Shown here piece by piece: positions 48,195 to 59,411 of a stretch of DNA of 64,000 nucleotides. The stretch lies in contig JXTB01000148.1 in the NCBI GenBank assembly GCA_002914805.1, forward strand, positions 338,974 to 402,973. Reading direction: 5' to 3'. Within the stretch, counting starts at the first letter, position 1; each line of letters starts with the position of its first letter. A program made the position numbers and the translations under genes. The notes under the pieces were generated by a model that was not told where the DNA came from, searched no databases, and was given only the letters and a program-made list of their open reading frames with translations. The stretch is from Parasponia andersonii (lineage: Eukaryota; Streptophyta; Magnoliopsida; Rosales; Cannabaceae).

Positions 48195-48893
48195 AGCTCT
48201 GATATAAGAGGTCTCAGAAAGCCTCTTCTGCTTACACTCTCTCTCATCTAGGGTTTTAGCGCAGCTCTCTCTCTCTCGTAAGGTTCGATCTCGAAGTCTC
48301 TCTCTGTTCTTGTATCGTCATTGTTTTAGATCTTGTTTACTGATTAGGGTTTATGCTCTGAATCTTACTTTGTTATCATTTTTTCTCTTCATTTTGTGTG
48401 GTTTGGAATTTTCATATTTATGATTTTTTTTTGGCTTTAGATCGTTCATATTTTGATATATTAATTTTTCGTTTTTTTTGAGAATTTTCCTGAATGATTT
48501 ATGTTTGGGTATTTATGGATTTGCCTATATATTTGATTTTGTCGATTAATTTCTTATGCAGTTTTGGATTTTGTTCTATGTTTCATTTGTTTTTTCTTCT
48601 TGTAAATGCCCTTTTATCATCAGAATCAGTCCTTTTTTTTTTTAATATGTATATCTGATCAAGGGTTTTTATCTATGTTTCCTAATGTTCACTTGTTTGA
48701 ATTGTTATCTTTGCTGGGTATGCGTCGATATAGTAAATCTCTACTGTTCCTAACTAGATGTGAAATACACTGAATCTATTCCTGTGTTTTCTTTTTCTTT
48801 TTTTGGTGAATCTCATATTTGCTTTTAGTTGTGTTTTCGTGTTGTTCATATTTTGATTTGATTTTATTTTTTATTCCCAGATTAAATTGCATA
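48195..48893 (+). promoter_or_regulatory. EF-1alpha core promoter, 5' UTR exon and leader intron
   Basis: A TATA-like GATATAAG lies at 48201-48208. A pyrimidine-rich start region (CTTCTGCTTACACTCTCTCTC) lies near 48225-48245. A telo-box-like CTAGGGTTTTA lies at 48248-48258. A donor (GTAAGG at 48278 or AAG|GTTCGA at 48283) opens a leader intron of about 600 bp ending at TTCCCAG 48880. A second telo-box-like TTAGGGTTTATG lies inside the intron near 48342. This architecture (TATA, telo box, 5' UTR intron) is usual for plant EF1A genes and supports high, growth-linked expression. The exact start is inferred. Confidence 0.7.
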
Positions 48894-50341
48894 ATGGGGA
48901 AGGAAAAGATCCATATCAACATTGTGGTTATTGGGCATGTCGATTCTGGGAAATCGACCACAACTGGTCATTTGATCTACAAGCTTGGAGGAATTGATAA
49001 GCGTGTGATCGAAAGGTTCGAGAAGGAAGCTGCTGAGATGAACAAGAGATCATTCAAGTATGCTTGGGTGCTTGACAAGCTCAAGGCTGAGCGTGAGCGA
49101 GGTATTACCATTGACATTGCCCTCTGGAAGTTCGAGACCACCAAGTACTACTGTACTGTCATTGATGCCCCTGGCCATCGTGATTTCATCAAGAACATGA
49201 TTACGGGGACTTCACAGGCTGACTGTGCTGTGCTCATTATTGACTCGACAACTGGTGGTTTTGAGGCTGGTATTTCCAAGGATGGACAGACTCGTGAGCA
49301 CGCACTTCTTGCCTTCACTCTTGGTGTCAGGCAAATGATTTGCTGCTGCAACAAGGTAGATAAGGAGATATAGACTTCATATGGTTGCTAATTTAGTTCT
49401 TAACTTGCTTTAATTTATGTAAGTAGTGGTGTTTAGCTTATTTTATTGCTCCTGAACAGATGGATGCCACCACCCCGAAATACTCAAAGGCAAGGTATGA
49501 TGAAATTGTGAAGGAAGTTTCTTCCTACCTGAAGAAGGTTGGTTACAACCCTGAAAAGATTGCGTTTATCCCCATCTCTGGTTTTGAGGGTGATAACATG
49601 ATTGAGAGGTCCACCAACCTTGATTGGTACAAGGGCCCAACCCTTCTTGAGGCTCTCGACCAGGTCCTAGAACCTAAGAGGCCCTCAGACAAACCCCTCC
49701 GTCTCCCACTTCAGGATGTGTACAAGATTGGAGGCATTGGAACTGTGCCAGTGGGGCGTGTGGAAACAGGTGTCCTCAAGCCTGGTATGGTTGTAACTTT
49801 TGGCCCCACTGGATTGACCACTGAAGTCAAGTCTGTTGAGATGCACCATGAGGCACTTCCGGAAGCTGTTCCTGGTGACAATGTTGGCTTTAACGTGAAG
49901 AATGTTGCTGTCAAGGATCTCAAGCGTGGTTTTGTTGCTTCAAACTCTAAGGATGATCCTGCCAGGGAGGCAGCTAACTTCACTTCCCAGGTTATCGTCA
50001 TGAACCACCCCGGCCAGATTGGAAATGGTTATGCCCCGGTTCTTGATTGTCATACCTCTCACATTGCTGTTAAGTTTGCTGAGATCCTGACCAAGATTGA
50101 CAGGCGGTCCGGTAAGGAGCTTGAGAAGGAGCCCAAGTTTTTGAAGAATGGTGATGCTGGGTTTGTTAAGATGATTCCTACCAAGCCTATGGTGGTTGAA
50201 AGTTTCTCAGAGTACCCTCCTCTTGGTCGTTTTGCTGTCAGGGACATGCGTCAGACTGTGGCCGTTGGGGTCATCAAGAGTGTGGAGAAGAAGGATCCTT
50301 CTGGGGCGAAGGTTACCAAGTCTGCGGCCAAGAAGAAGTGA
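48894..50341 (+). CDS. EF1A: Translation elongation factor 1-alpha (eEF1A), two coding exons
   Basis: Exons 48894-49355 and 49460-50341 join in frame (447 aa). The intron is GTAGAT...GAACAG and falls between Lys and Met of the NKMD motif. GTP-binding motifs are intact: GHVDSGKS (residues 14-21), DAPGH (91-95), NKMD (153-156) and SGFEGDN. The beta-barrel domains II and III follow ([44 protein letters not shown]), with the Lys-rich tail KSAAKKK. The protein delivers aminoacyl-tRNA to the ribosome in the cytosol using GTP. Length and key residues are normal. A candidate polyadenylation signal AATAAA lies at 50823-50828. Confidence 0.98.
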
Positions 50342-50844
50342 ATCGTGCGGTTCAAGATTACTGAAAGTGAAGGCTCTTTTTACCGTTACAATAAAGACTG
50401 GGTTCTTATTACTAATAGTTCCAATGGAGCCTTAGATCTCTGTTTTGTTGCTTATAGTTACAAGTCTCCGCCGTCTTCACGCAGCTGTTCGCAGAACTGG
50501 GTGCTTGATCGACGGTGGCATGGCTTTTGTGCCGCTTGACGTCTCCTATTGTCGTCTTTTGTTTCGTGTCTTGCGATGCTTAATTTTTGTTTAGCAGCTA
50601 TGGAGTTTTAGTCGTCTTCCTTCCTATGCTGCTGGATGTTTGTTACTAGCGTACTACACATTTATAATTAATCTTGTCTTTTTGTGGTTTAACTTCTGCT
50701 TTAGCGTTTTGTTTTATATTTTACCAGTTACACAGCCCTTCATAAATTTTGAGGGGAAAAAATTGGTTACGGATTGTAGCTTTCTCTTGTACAGTTGTGG
50801 AAAGCATCAGGTAAAAATATTGAATAAACAATGGAAAGAATAAT

Positions 50845-53400
50845 GTCACAACCCGAGACTGGGTCATTGACAGAGCAGAGTATTTCATAAAAAATGAAAT
50901 ATTGAAAAATATTGTTTTAAAAAAATGACTCAATTAAATCAAAAATTTGTGCAGGTCATTGAGAGAGCAGGGTATTTCATAAAATAGAGGGAGAGCATAG
51001 TATTTCATAAAATAGAAATACTAAAAAATATTTTTTTAACAAAATGACTCAATTAATTCAAAAATTTGTCCTAGGGATTTTAATCTTTCAAAATTGGTCT
51101 TCATAAAATTTTTAATTGAAAATAAAACTCCACAATTATGCAACTTATTGAACATAGACCGTAATTAAAACAATTATTTAATAGTCATGTATAGTAAATC
51201 ATCTCACACTCGAACACAGACATAAGTAATACAAATCGTGTCCAAATCTCATATTCTAGTTTATAAAGATTAATGAAATTCTAAATTTCTACTCAAATCT
51301 AAATATTTCATAAGTTTTGTAGGAATTTATCAAAATATAAATAAACTAGTTATTCTGTAAATGTTTCAATCTAGTTTTTTAGTCCAAATCACACTGAGTG
51401 TCACCTGAGGGGAAGAAGAGAGTGAGCTAATGCACAGTAGAGAATCGATTACAAGTTTATATATATAGGTTGCCATTTTTTTTTAACCTATGGGTAGGTA
51501 TTTTTTTTTTAGCCGTTGGATCACTATTTAATGGTGATCCAATGACTATAATGAAGTGCATGAAAAGACGTGCATCATTAATGCTCTTTCTCTCTCTTAC
51601 TTTTTACAATAAAAAAATGTGCATGCTAAATTTTCATTGGCCAAATTGATACCTATGCATAGGTAAAAAAAAAAAAAAAACCTACTGGATTGGTACCCAA
51701 AAAAAAAAAAAAAGAGATATATATATATATATAAGAAATATACTTATGTTGAAAGTCTTGCATGGTTAGTATTCCATTCAAAACAGTTCATAAAACCCAA
51801 GTAGAAATAATAGTTCAATAGTTTAAACATTTCAAACTATTGTAAAACATCCATCAAAACTAGTACATATCTATTCAAGACAACATATAATCATATATGC
51901 AATTATGATGTCCGAAGCATCCTAATGGATCACCCGTAAGTCCGAGCCACCTAAAGAGGCGTCGTAAGTCCGATTATCTTATGTGGGCATCGTAAGTCCG
52001 ACGACCGTGTAAATATGTGAGTGCATGCCAATACTATATGAATAACAGAATAAGAATATGCACCATTTCCACAAAATCTCAAAATAACCATGCAATGTTC
52101 TTTAATCAAACAACATTTAGTCCTCAAATTGCATTGAATTTTCTAAGAATTTCGGCATTATAATAGCCATTTTTGATCAAAATCCAATTTCCTATAGAAA
52201 ACAGCTTCAAATAGTATATATATGACATGCCAACTAGTGTGACGTGTCTCCCAAGCAGTTTATATCTCAAATCAGGTCAAAACAAATATAAACACAATTT
52301 TTATAAATCATTTCACGAAATTCCATATTTGTCAAAAATATGTAAAAATCAAAATTAAACCAATTTGAAGATCAAGTAATCGAATCCCTACCTCAATCGA
52401 GCGTCAAACTAGCGTTACAAGGTTATGGAGAAAGTTTGGCATCGTTTGTGTCGTTTGGAAGAACGGATGTCATTTTCGAACTTTTGATTCCTTGGTTTGA
52501 AAACTTGATTTTCAAATGGAGTTTCAAATCATGAAACGGACTTCACCACTGAATTCAGAGCACCCAAAAACCCTAGACTAGATTCATAATTTGTCAAATT
52601 TAGATACGGGTCCCATGACACGCAAATCGAGGCAAATATGAGCCGTCTGACTTCTTTTTTGGGCCTGTTTCAGAACGTAGTCAATATATATCTCATTTTT
52701 CACCATTTTTAACATAGATTCCAAAAATGATATTGGTTTTAAAATAACGGTCTGATCAAAAAGTCAATTTCGTAACTATTTAGGCATAAAGTTGTCCAAC
52801 CAAATGAAAATTAAACAGAGCAAAATTGAGACATGAGGTACCTACCACCAGATTGCTCATAAAGAAACGAGTGCACGGTGACTGGTTTTGCAGCGAATGG
52901 TGGCCGGAATCAGCTCCGGCGAGCAAAAGAATCCGAGGTATTTTTCGCCGTTTTCCAGCGATCGTGGGCTCCAATGCGACTGGTTCTGGTAGAGGAAGCT
53001 TCGTCCGGCAGAGGGACGTCGACGCCGGTCGATGGCACAGGGCAGTGAAGGCTGGTGGTAGCTCAACGGATTTCGGGTTTCGGGTTTTTGCTCCGGGGAC
53101 TAGATCGAAAAAGAAAGAGAAAATGCATGGATTTATTTGCAATTTTTGAACTGTAGCACCACGTGTCAACTTTTGGTTAATTGGACATTGTTTTGCTTAT
53201 TTGCATATGGACCTAATTTTCTGAAAATCTTCTCAAAAAAACCTGTAAATAATTACATTTTGACCCCAATTTTTCAAATTTTTCTTACATTTTCGCCCAA
53301 ATGAACCTAGACCCAATTCTGTCCAAATTCATCTAATAATTTTTTTTATATATCGGGTCAAAAGACCAATTTGTTCTTACAATTTTTAAGGAATTTCATA
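50845..53400 (+). mobile_element. LTR-retrotransposon-like repeat, borders uncertain
   Basis: It starts TGTCACAACCCGAGAC, a sequence common at LTR ends in plants. It contains internal duplications (AGAGCAGAGTATTTCATAAA near 50872, 50963 and 50992). It also has three CGTAAGTCCGA motifs (about 51929-52000), a pattern I associate with plant Ty3/gypsy LTRs. A GC-rich block (52850-53110) holds overlapping open frames on both strands that look like repeat-derived sequence, not a gene. No pol domain is present. The right border is a guess. Confidence 0.45.
51470..51697. mobile_element. Possible MITE nested in the LTR-like repeat
   Basis: The ends carry CCTATGGGTAGGTATTTTTT and the inverted TACCTATGCATAGGTAAAAA, related to the pair at 42011-42240. 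The interior includes an imperfect palindrome GGATCACTATTTAATGGTGATCC (about 51519-51541). Confidence 0.5.
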
Positions 53401-54168
53401 GACTGGATGATGCAAGTTCATTAGTAAAACATTGTATTTTCTCAAATCAACAGAATATAACATGTATTTTCTACCGAAAAAGAAAAGGACGAAAAGGTAG
53501 TAGTTGCTGCCAAATCTGATAATTATGTTGAACAAGTAAATGTAATTACTTTAACTTGAAAACAATTTAAATGTAATTTAATACCAAGAAATGCGAAGTC
53601 CTCAGACTTACCGGGGAAGAGCTTCTCAGTGTACATCAAAACTGATACAGCTGAACAAGTAGAAAACAACTGAAAGCACAATTTGACAATTTCTCCTAAT
53701 AGTTATAGACAACTTGGGAATCACAGAGCCTAGATAAAAACAATAAGATTGCCTAGATAAAAACAATAAGGTTACTTGAAATAAGTTATTTTGGTTGGTA
53801 TTCATCCAGAAGTTAAAATTAAGTTAAATGTAAATCATTGATCGGCAAAAATTAAATCATTTGACGTGGACAAATTACAAAACTGGACTACGAACAAAAG
53901 AAAGTTCAATATTTGCTTAGAGCTCACTGGTGGGGTTTATGAACAAACTAAATAATGACAAATTCTAAAAAGTAGCCATAACACGCAAAATTTCATAGAC
54001 CATGTAATCCAAGAGAAAAGTAATGTCAGATACTAATTTGTTTCTTATTGACAACTAAACTTCAAGTCTGTTGTCTTACAAATCTTAAAACGCCAAAATC
54101 CCGGGTAAGGGCCTGATAGAATAATCATCAAAGCTAAAAACTTAGAAGCAGCATCATCATCCGAAAGA
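53401..54168. other. Intergenic DNA and 3' flank of the TMEM70-like gene
   Basis: No gene recognised. The right-hand part probably holds the 3' UTR of the minus-strand gene ending at 54169. Confidence 0.5.
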
Positions 54169-55941
54169 TCACAAATTTTTAAAAGCCGACTCAGGAGTTC
54201 CTTTCTGAGGGGTCAATCTTGCTAACAAAGCTTTGTTATGACAGTGCTCTGCATCAACGAAGTAGAAGTTTCCATTGGCTTTAAATGTCACAAAAGGCCG
54301 ATTAGTCTCCGGAGGTCGAATATCAGCAAACTTAATAGTTCTCGGAATGTGTGTTGCTAACCACGACAACATCTCCACCTCGAATGTGTCAGAACCAGGC
54401 TTCCACCTCAGCTTGTGAACGTAGGGGCTTACAAACCAGTGAAGGGCAGCAGTGGTACTAGCACTGAGGAATATGACTGAAGAAGCCACCGCACCCTTAA
54501 GGATCACATTCATATCAGGCGATGTCATGAAGGTAATAACAGGCCCTAGAGACACAGAGAGGCAGCAGGTTGAAAGTGATAAAAGCTTGACTTTCTTTAT
54601 AGTTGAAGAGATTGGTCCATAGTAAACTATCCCAGAATCTTTTTCATCTTCGCCACCTTCTCCCACTTTTCGTGGACCAATGCTTAGTTTACCATTGTCT
54701 TCAGCCGTCGATGCCCGAGAAGCCCATCTTTTCTGGGCAGGATTGACCTGGATCCGGGGACTGAAAGTTGGTCCGGTGTTCAAACGATTTGCCCATGTTC
54801 CAGACCTACAAAGATGATTCCCTGATACAGAGGAGTATTTGTCAACAGCATTAAAATCACAAGTCAACTATTGAGGTTTTAGAATTCATGTTATATAACA
54901 GGAGAAACAAAAGTATAATAATAAAAAAAAAAAGCAAGAGAATCCAGTTAAAAGAGTCGAGAGTTCACATAAATACATGATTTTCAGGGTATTAAAAATT
55001 AGTTTCAATAACAAACATGGGTAGTAAAAACTCAGGCAAAAAGGAGAACACTGAGAAGCAAATACAAAAGTTTTCCCATTGGATTTTTTTTTTTTTAAAA
55101 ATTTAATTTTTAATTTTTAATTTTTATTTTTCAATGCTGGAGATCCCAAAATTTAGCCATGGGTAGGTTGAATGGTCAGCGCATGGTTTGCTCCAAATAC
55201 GATTCCTCATGGGGACCTACCTAACAATATGCTAAATTTTCCTGCTTCATACAATCGCCGACCTAGTAATATGCTAGAGTTTTCAGCCTCTCCAAGATTA
55301 CAGGGCTTAACGGGAGGACTTTATTTTTTTCCCTGAAAAAAAAAACCCGGACTGAGTTTTTTTCTGATGTAAATCCATTTTATAATCAAGTTATGAAAAA
55401 AAAAAAAATGTCAATCTTCCAGAGTAACATCCTCTTGTTACATTAACTTATGAACATAAAGGCTAAGACACCCAAAACTTTCACATAAATTCAACACATA
55501 AGAGCCCAATTGAAGAACCAGACAACCATTAATCTGAGAATTTTCAACATGTCTTGCTATGCCATAAGAACCGAAATTCATTCAACTACTTAATATTTAA
55601 AAAAAAAAAAAAATTTGATCCAAAGATTGCTGCCCGTCAAAAACACAATTCATTACTTCTAATACTAATAATAGCTCTTTCTTTTCCCCTCAAAAAAAGG
55701 GTATCTTTAAAACTCCATGAAAAAACCATAAATTGTTTTAGCGTAAGATTGGAAATGAGAAAGATATTAGTAATTAAAATGTATATTGAGAACCCCAGTA
55801 AGTATTTTAGTGTTAAAATCTTTCACATAAGCAGAGATAAGAGAGAGAAAGAGAGGAACCTGAGGCTGAGGAGGAGTAAGTGGAAGCACGAAGACGCCTG
55901 GAGCGTGATCTCAGTAGCTGAAACAGAGCCGCTCTCCCCAT
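54169..55941 (-). CDS. TMEM70-like mitochondrial inner-membrane protein, two exons
   Basis: Exon 1 is 55860-55941 (MGRAALFQLLRSRSRRLRAS...) and exon 2 is 54169-54821. They are joined across an intron (GTTCCT...TATCAG) that keeps the frame: 82 + 653 = 735 nt, 244 aa. The Arg/Ser/Leu-rich, acid-free N-terminus fits a mitochondrial targeting peptide. Two hydrophobic segments lie at about residues 105-125 and 135-158 with a short turn. The TMEM70/TMEM186/TMEM223-type C-terminal domain follows (WFVSPYVHKLRW, LSWLATHIPRTIKFADI, RPFVTFKANGNFYFVD). In animals TMEM70 assists assembly of ATP synthase and complex I. The same role in plants is inference. An apparent longer frame upstream of 54821 starts in intron sequence and I reject it. 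Confidence 0.87.
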
Positions 55942-56091
55942 TTTCCTACTCTTTTGTTTTCTTCTTGCCAAGCCAGGGTTTTAGGCTTCGGAGGTTTGTT
56001 TCGATCTCAAATGGAATTTGGGAAAAATAACATGGTTTTTTTTTAGGTTTTCTAAAATTATATATTAATATTGACACAGCTAAACCACCAC

Positions 56092-56163
56092 GGGCATTTG
56101 GTCTAGTGGTATGATTCTCGCTTAGGGTGCGAGAGGTCCCGAGTTCAATTCTCGGAATGCCCC
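56092..56163 (+). tRNA. tRNA-Pro (anticodon AGG)
   Basis: 72 nt folding as a normal cloverleaf. The acceptor stem GGGCATT pairs with AATGCCC. The D-arm is GGTCTAGTGGTATGATTC. The anticodon stem CTCGC/GCGAG surrounds the loop TTAGGGT, with AGG at 56124-56126. The T-arm contains GTTCAATTC. Internal A and B boxes are intact. No intron; CCA is not encoded, as expected. It is transcribed away from the TMEM70-like gene, whose ATG is about 150 bp to the left. Confidence 0.97.
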
Positions 56164-58800
56164 CCATTTTATTTTAAACCCATTGTATTATTTTAACATA
56201 TATTTTACATTAAATTTATACTTAATACATTCTGAAATATAATTTTATTCATAAAATGTATACTAATAAAATACCTATGGTTTATATTTCTCCATAATGG
56301 ATATAAAAATATGATTTTGTGAAATAAAAATAGAAAACGGGTATGCACAAAAATGTGCTTAATCCCATTTTCTTTTAACCTTTCTGCCCATTATAGTCTT
56401 TTATGGCCCATTGTATTATTTTAACATATATTTTATATTAAATTTCTACCTATGTATACGTTTTGAAATGTAATTTTATTCATAAAATGTATACTAATAA
56501 AATACCTATAGTTTATATTTCTCCATAACAAATATAAAAATATGTTTTTGTGAAATAAAAATAGAAAACGGATATGCACAAAAATTATGCTTAATAAAAC
56601 GTATATTTATGAACTTTTTTTTGTTAATTTTTATAATGGATAAATTATATTTTATGGCCCATTGCATAATTTTAACATATATTTTACATTAAATTTATAC
56701 CTATGTATACGTTTTGAAATGTAATTTACTCATAAAATGTATACAAATAAAATACATATGGTTCACGTTTCTTCGAAACTGGGTATAAAAACATGTTTTT
56801 GTGAAATAAAAATAGAAAACGGGTATGCACAAAAATTGTGCTTAATAAAACGTGTATTTATGAACTTTTTTTTTTAAATTTTTATAATGGAAAAATTATA
56901 TTTTATGGTCCATTGCATAATTTTAACATATATTTTACATTAAATTTATATCTATGTATACATTTTGAAATGTAATTTATTCATAATATGTATACTAATA
57001 AAATACATATGGTTTACGCTTCTTCGAAACCGAGTATAAAAGCATGTTTTTGTGAAATAAAAATAGAAAACGGATATGCATAAAAATGTGCTTAATAAAA
57101 CATGTATTTATGAACTTTTTTTTTCTTAATTTTTATATTGGATAAATCATATTTTATGACCCATTGCATAATTTTAACATATATTTTACATTAAATTTAT
57201 ACCTATGTATACATTTTGAAATGTAATTTTATTCATAAAATGTATACTAATAAAATACATACGGTTTACGTTTCTTCGAAATCGGGTCTAAAAACATGTT
57301 TTTGTGAAAAAAAAAAATAGAAAACAGGTATGCATAAAAATGTGCTTAATAAAACGTGTATTTATGAACTTTTTTTTTCTTAATTTTTATATTGGATAAA
57401 CATATTTTATGACCCATTGCATAATTTTAACATATATTTTACATTTATTGTGTAAATTTATACCTATGTATACATTTTGAAATGTAATTTTATTCATAAA
57501 ATGTATACTAATAAAATACTTATGGTTTATATTTCTCTAAAAACGGGTATAAAATTTGTTTTTATGAAATAAAAATAGAAAATGAGTATGCATGAAAATA
57601 TGCTTAATAAAACATGTATTTATTAACTTTTTTTTATAATTTTATACTAGACAAATCATAATTTGCATTTAGTATTCAGGTTGACATACTGTTTATTTTG
57701 CTATAGTTCTTGAAAAATGGACATTTACTTAAAATAATAATGCTAGGTATGCCAACAAATTTACTAAATTTTTAATACAAACATGTATGTCGTGTGAATT
57801 GTCACCATTTAATTATCATATTAGAACTTACTACAAATAACTTTAATATCATCTACCATGACAACTCAATTTTTGAAAGACTATTATAGTCTTTTACGAC
57901 CCATTGCATTATTTTAACATCTATTTTATATTAAATTTATACCTATGTATACGTTTTAAATGTAATTTTATTCATAAAATGTCTACTAATTAAATACCTA
58001 TAGTTTATATTTCTCCACAACGGATATAAAAATATGTTTTTGTTAATAAAAATAGAAAACGGGTATGCACAAAAATTGTGCTTAATAAAACGCATATTTA
58101 TGAAATTTTTTTCTTAATTTTTATAATGGATAAATCATATTTTATGGCCATTGTGTAATTTTAACATATATTTTACATTTACTGATTAAATTTATACCTA
58201 TGTATACATTTTGAAATATACATTTTGAAATATAATTTATTCATAAAATGTATACTAACAAAATGCATATGGTTTATGTTTCTTCGAAAACGGGTATAAA
58301 AAACATGTTTTTGTGGGAAAAAAAATAGAAAACGGGTATGCATAAAAATGTGCTTGATAAAGCGTGTATTTATGAACTTTTTTCCTTGATTTTTATACTA
58401 GATAAATCATATTTTATGACCCATTGCATAATTTTAACATATATTTTATTTGTAAATTTATACCTATGTATACATTTTGAAATATAATTTTATTCATAAA
58501 ATATATACTAATAAAATACCTATGGTTTATATTTCTCTAAAAATGGGTATAAAAATATGTTTTTGTGAAATAAAAATAGAAAACAAGTATGCATGAAAAT
58601 GTGCTTAATAAAACATGTATTTGTTAACTTTTTTTCTTAATTTTATACTGGACAAATCATAATTTGCATTTGGTATTCAGGTTGACATACTGTTCATTTT
58701 ACTATAATTCTTGAAAAATGGACATTTACTTAAAATGATAATACTAGGTATACTAACAATTTTATTAAATTCTCATTTGCAAAATGTAACCGTATTAAAA
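56164..58800 (+). repeat. Tandem array of about 250-bp AT-rich units next to the tRNA gene
   Basis: The marker TAGAAAA(C) recurs at 56331, 56562, 56813, 57064, 57318, 57576, 58053, 58326 and 58577, spacings 231, 251, 251, 254, 258, 477, 273 and 251. Each unit has blocks in the order CCCATTG, TTTTAACATATATTTTA, ACCTATGTATAC, CATAAAATGTATACTAATAA, GAAATAAAAATAGAAAAC and GTGCTTAATAAAA. The segment following unit 6 (from about 57651) recurs after unit 9 (from about 58652), an offset of 1001 bp, so a higher-order duplication is also present. The first partial unit starts within a few bases of the tRNA 3' end. No coding capacity. Confidence 0.93.
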
Positions 58801-59411
58801 ATTTAATAAGCTAATTGGATACGCATTATTCTTACTTAAAATGGGCCAAAAGTGGGTCTGCTATGAGACCCGTAGTCCCTCCCCTACTTTTCTCTCTCTT
58901 TTTCTTTTTGTTTTTTGTTTTTTTTTTTTCAAGTCTTCTAGAAAGACGTAGGTAAAAATCCAGAAGAAATGGATGGGCTCATCGGCCTCATAGTCTTTAA
59001 TTCTCCTTTTTTTTTAAAAAAAAAAAAAAAATTATTTTTAAAAATTTTTGCAAGTCTTCCAGAAAGACGACGTAGGTAGCTAAAATTTCAGAAGAAATGG
59101 GACTCGGCCCTGGTTAATTCGTAGGCAAGTTCCATGCAAGAATTTTAAGACTCTGGATCATGAACTAATAAATTAACCAAAAAAGTCAAACCACAATCAA
59201 CTCTTTATGATTTTTTTAACCTTTTCTTCCAGAACATATCAACTAATTTTCCAACCGAACCATCCATCCAATTTCTAGCTAACTATTTTTTTCTCCTGGT
59301 ATTATGACATAGTAATATATATATATATATACCTGTCTATAGCTCCGACATATTTGTTCATCTAGCTTTATTTCTACCAGTAATTAACTAGCTATAAACC
59401 ACCCAAAAGCC
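58801..59411 (+). promoter_or_regulatory. Promoter region of paralog B
   Basis: Two related blocks of about 55-60 bp (58930-58985 and 59050-59108) each contain AAGTCTTCYAGAAAGAC and later AGAAGAAATGG. The TTCYAGAA cores are at 58936-58943 and 59057-59064. A TATA stretch (59314-59331) lies about 80-100 bp before the ATG. Confidence 0.55.

Noticed and set aside
49148..50247. Minus-strand frames inside the EF1A exons
   Set aside because: They are shadows caused by the codon bias of EF1A.
52780..53169. 129-residue minus-strand and 107-residue plus-strand frames in a GC-rich block
   Set aside because: They overlap each other, have no recognisable domain and lie in an LTR-like repeat, so they reflect GC-rich composition.
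54822..54867. Extension of TMEM70-like exon 2 up to 54867 using a TTG start
   Set aside because: CTGTATCAG|GG is a good acceptor, and joining to 55860-55941 gives an ATG start, a targeting peptide and an exact frame.
55554..56030. 158-residue plus-strand frame
   Set aside because: It spans the intron, exon 1 and 5' UTR of the minus-strand TMEM70-like gene and contains poly-A-encoded Lys; it has no family features.
56164..58800. CRISPR-like array of regular repeats
   Set aside because: Units are about 250 bp with no separate short repeat/unique spacer structure, and the genome is a plant; this is a tandem satellite-type array.
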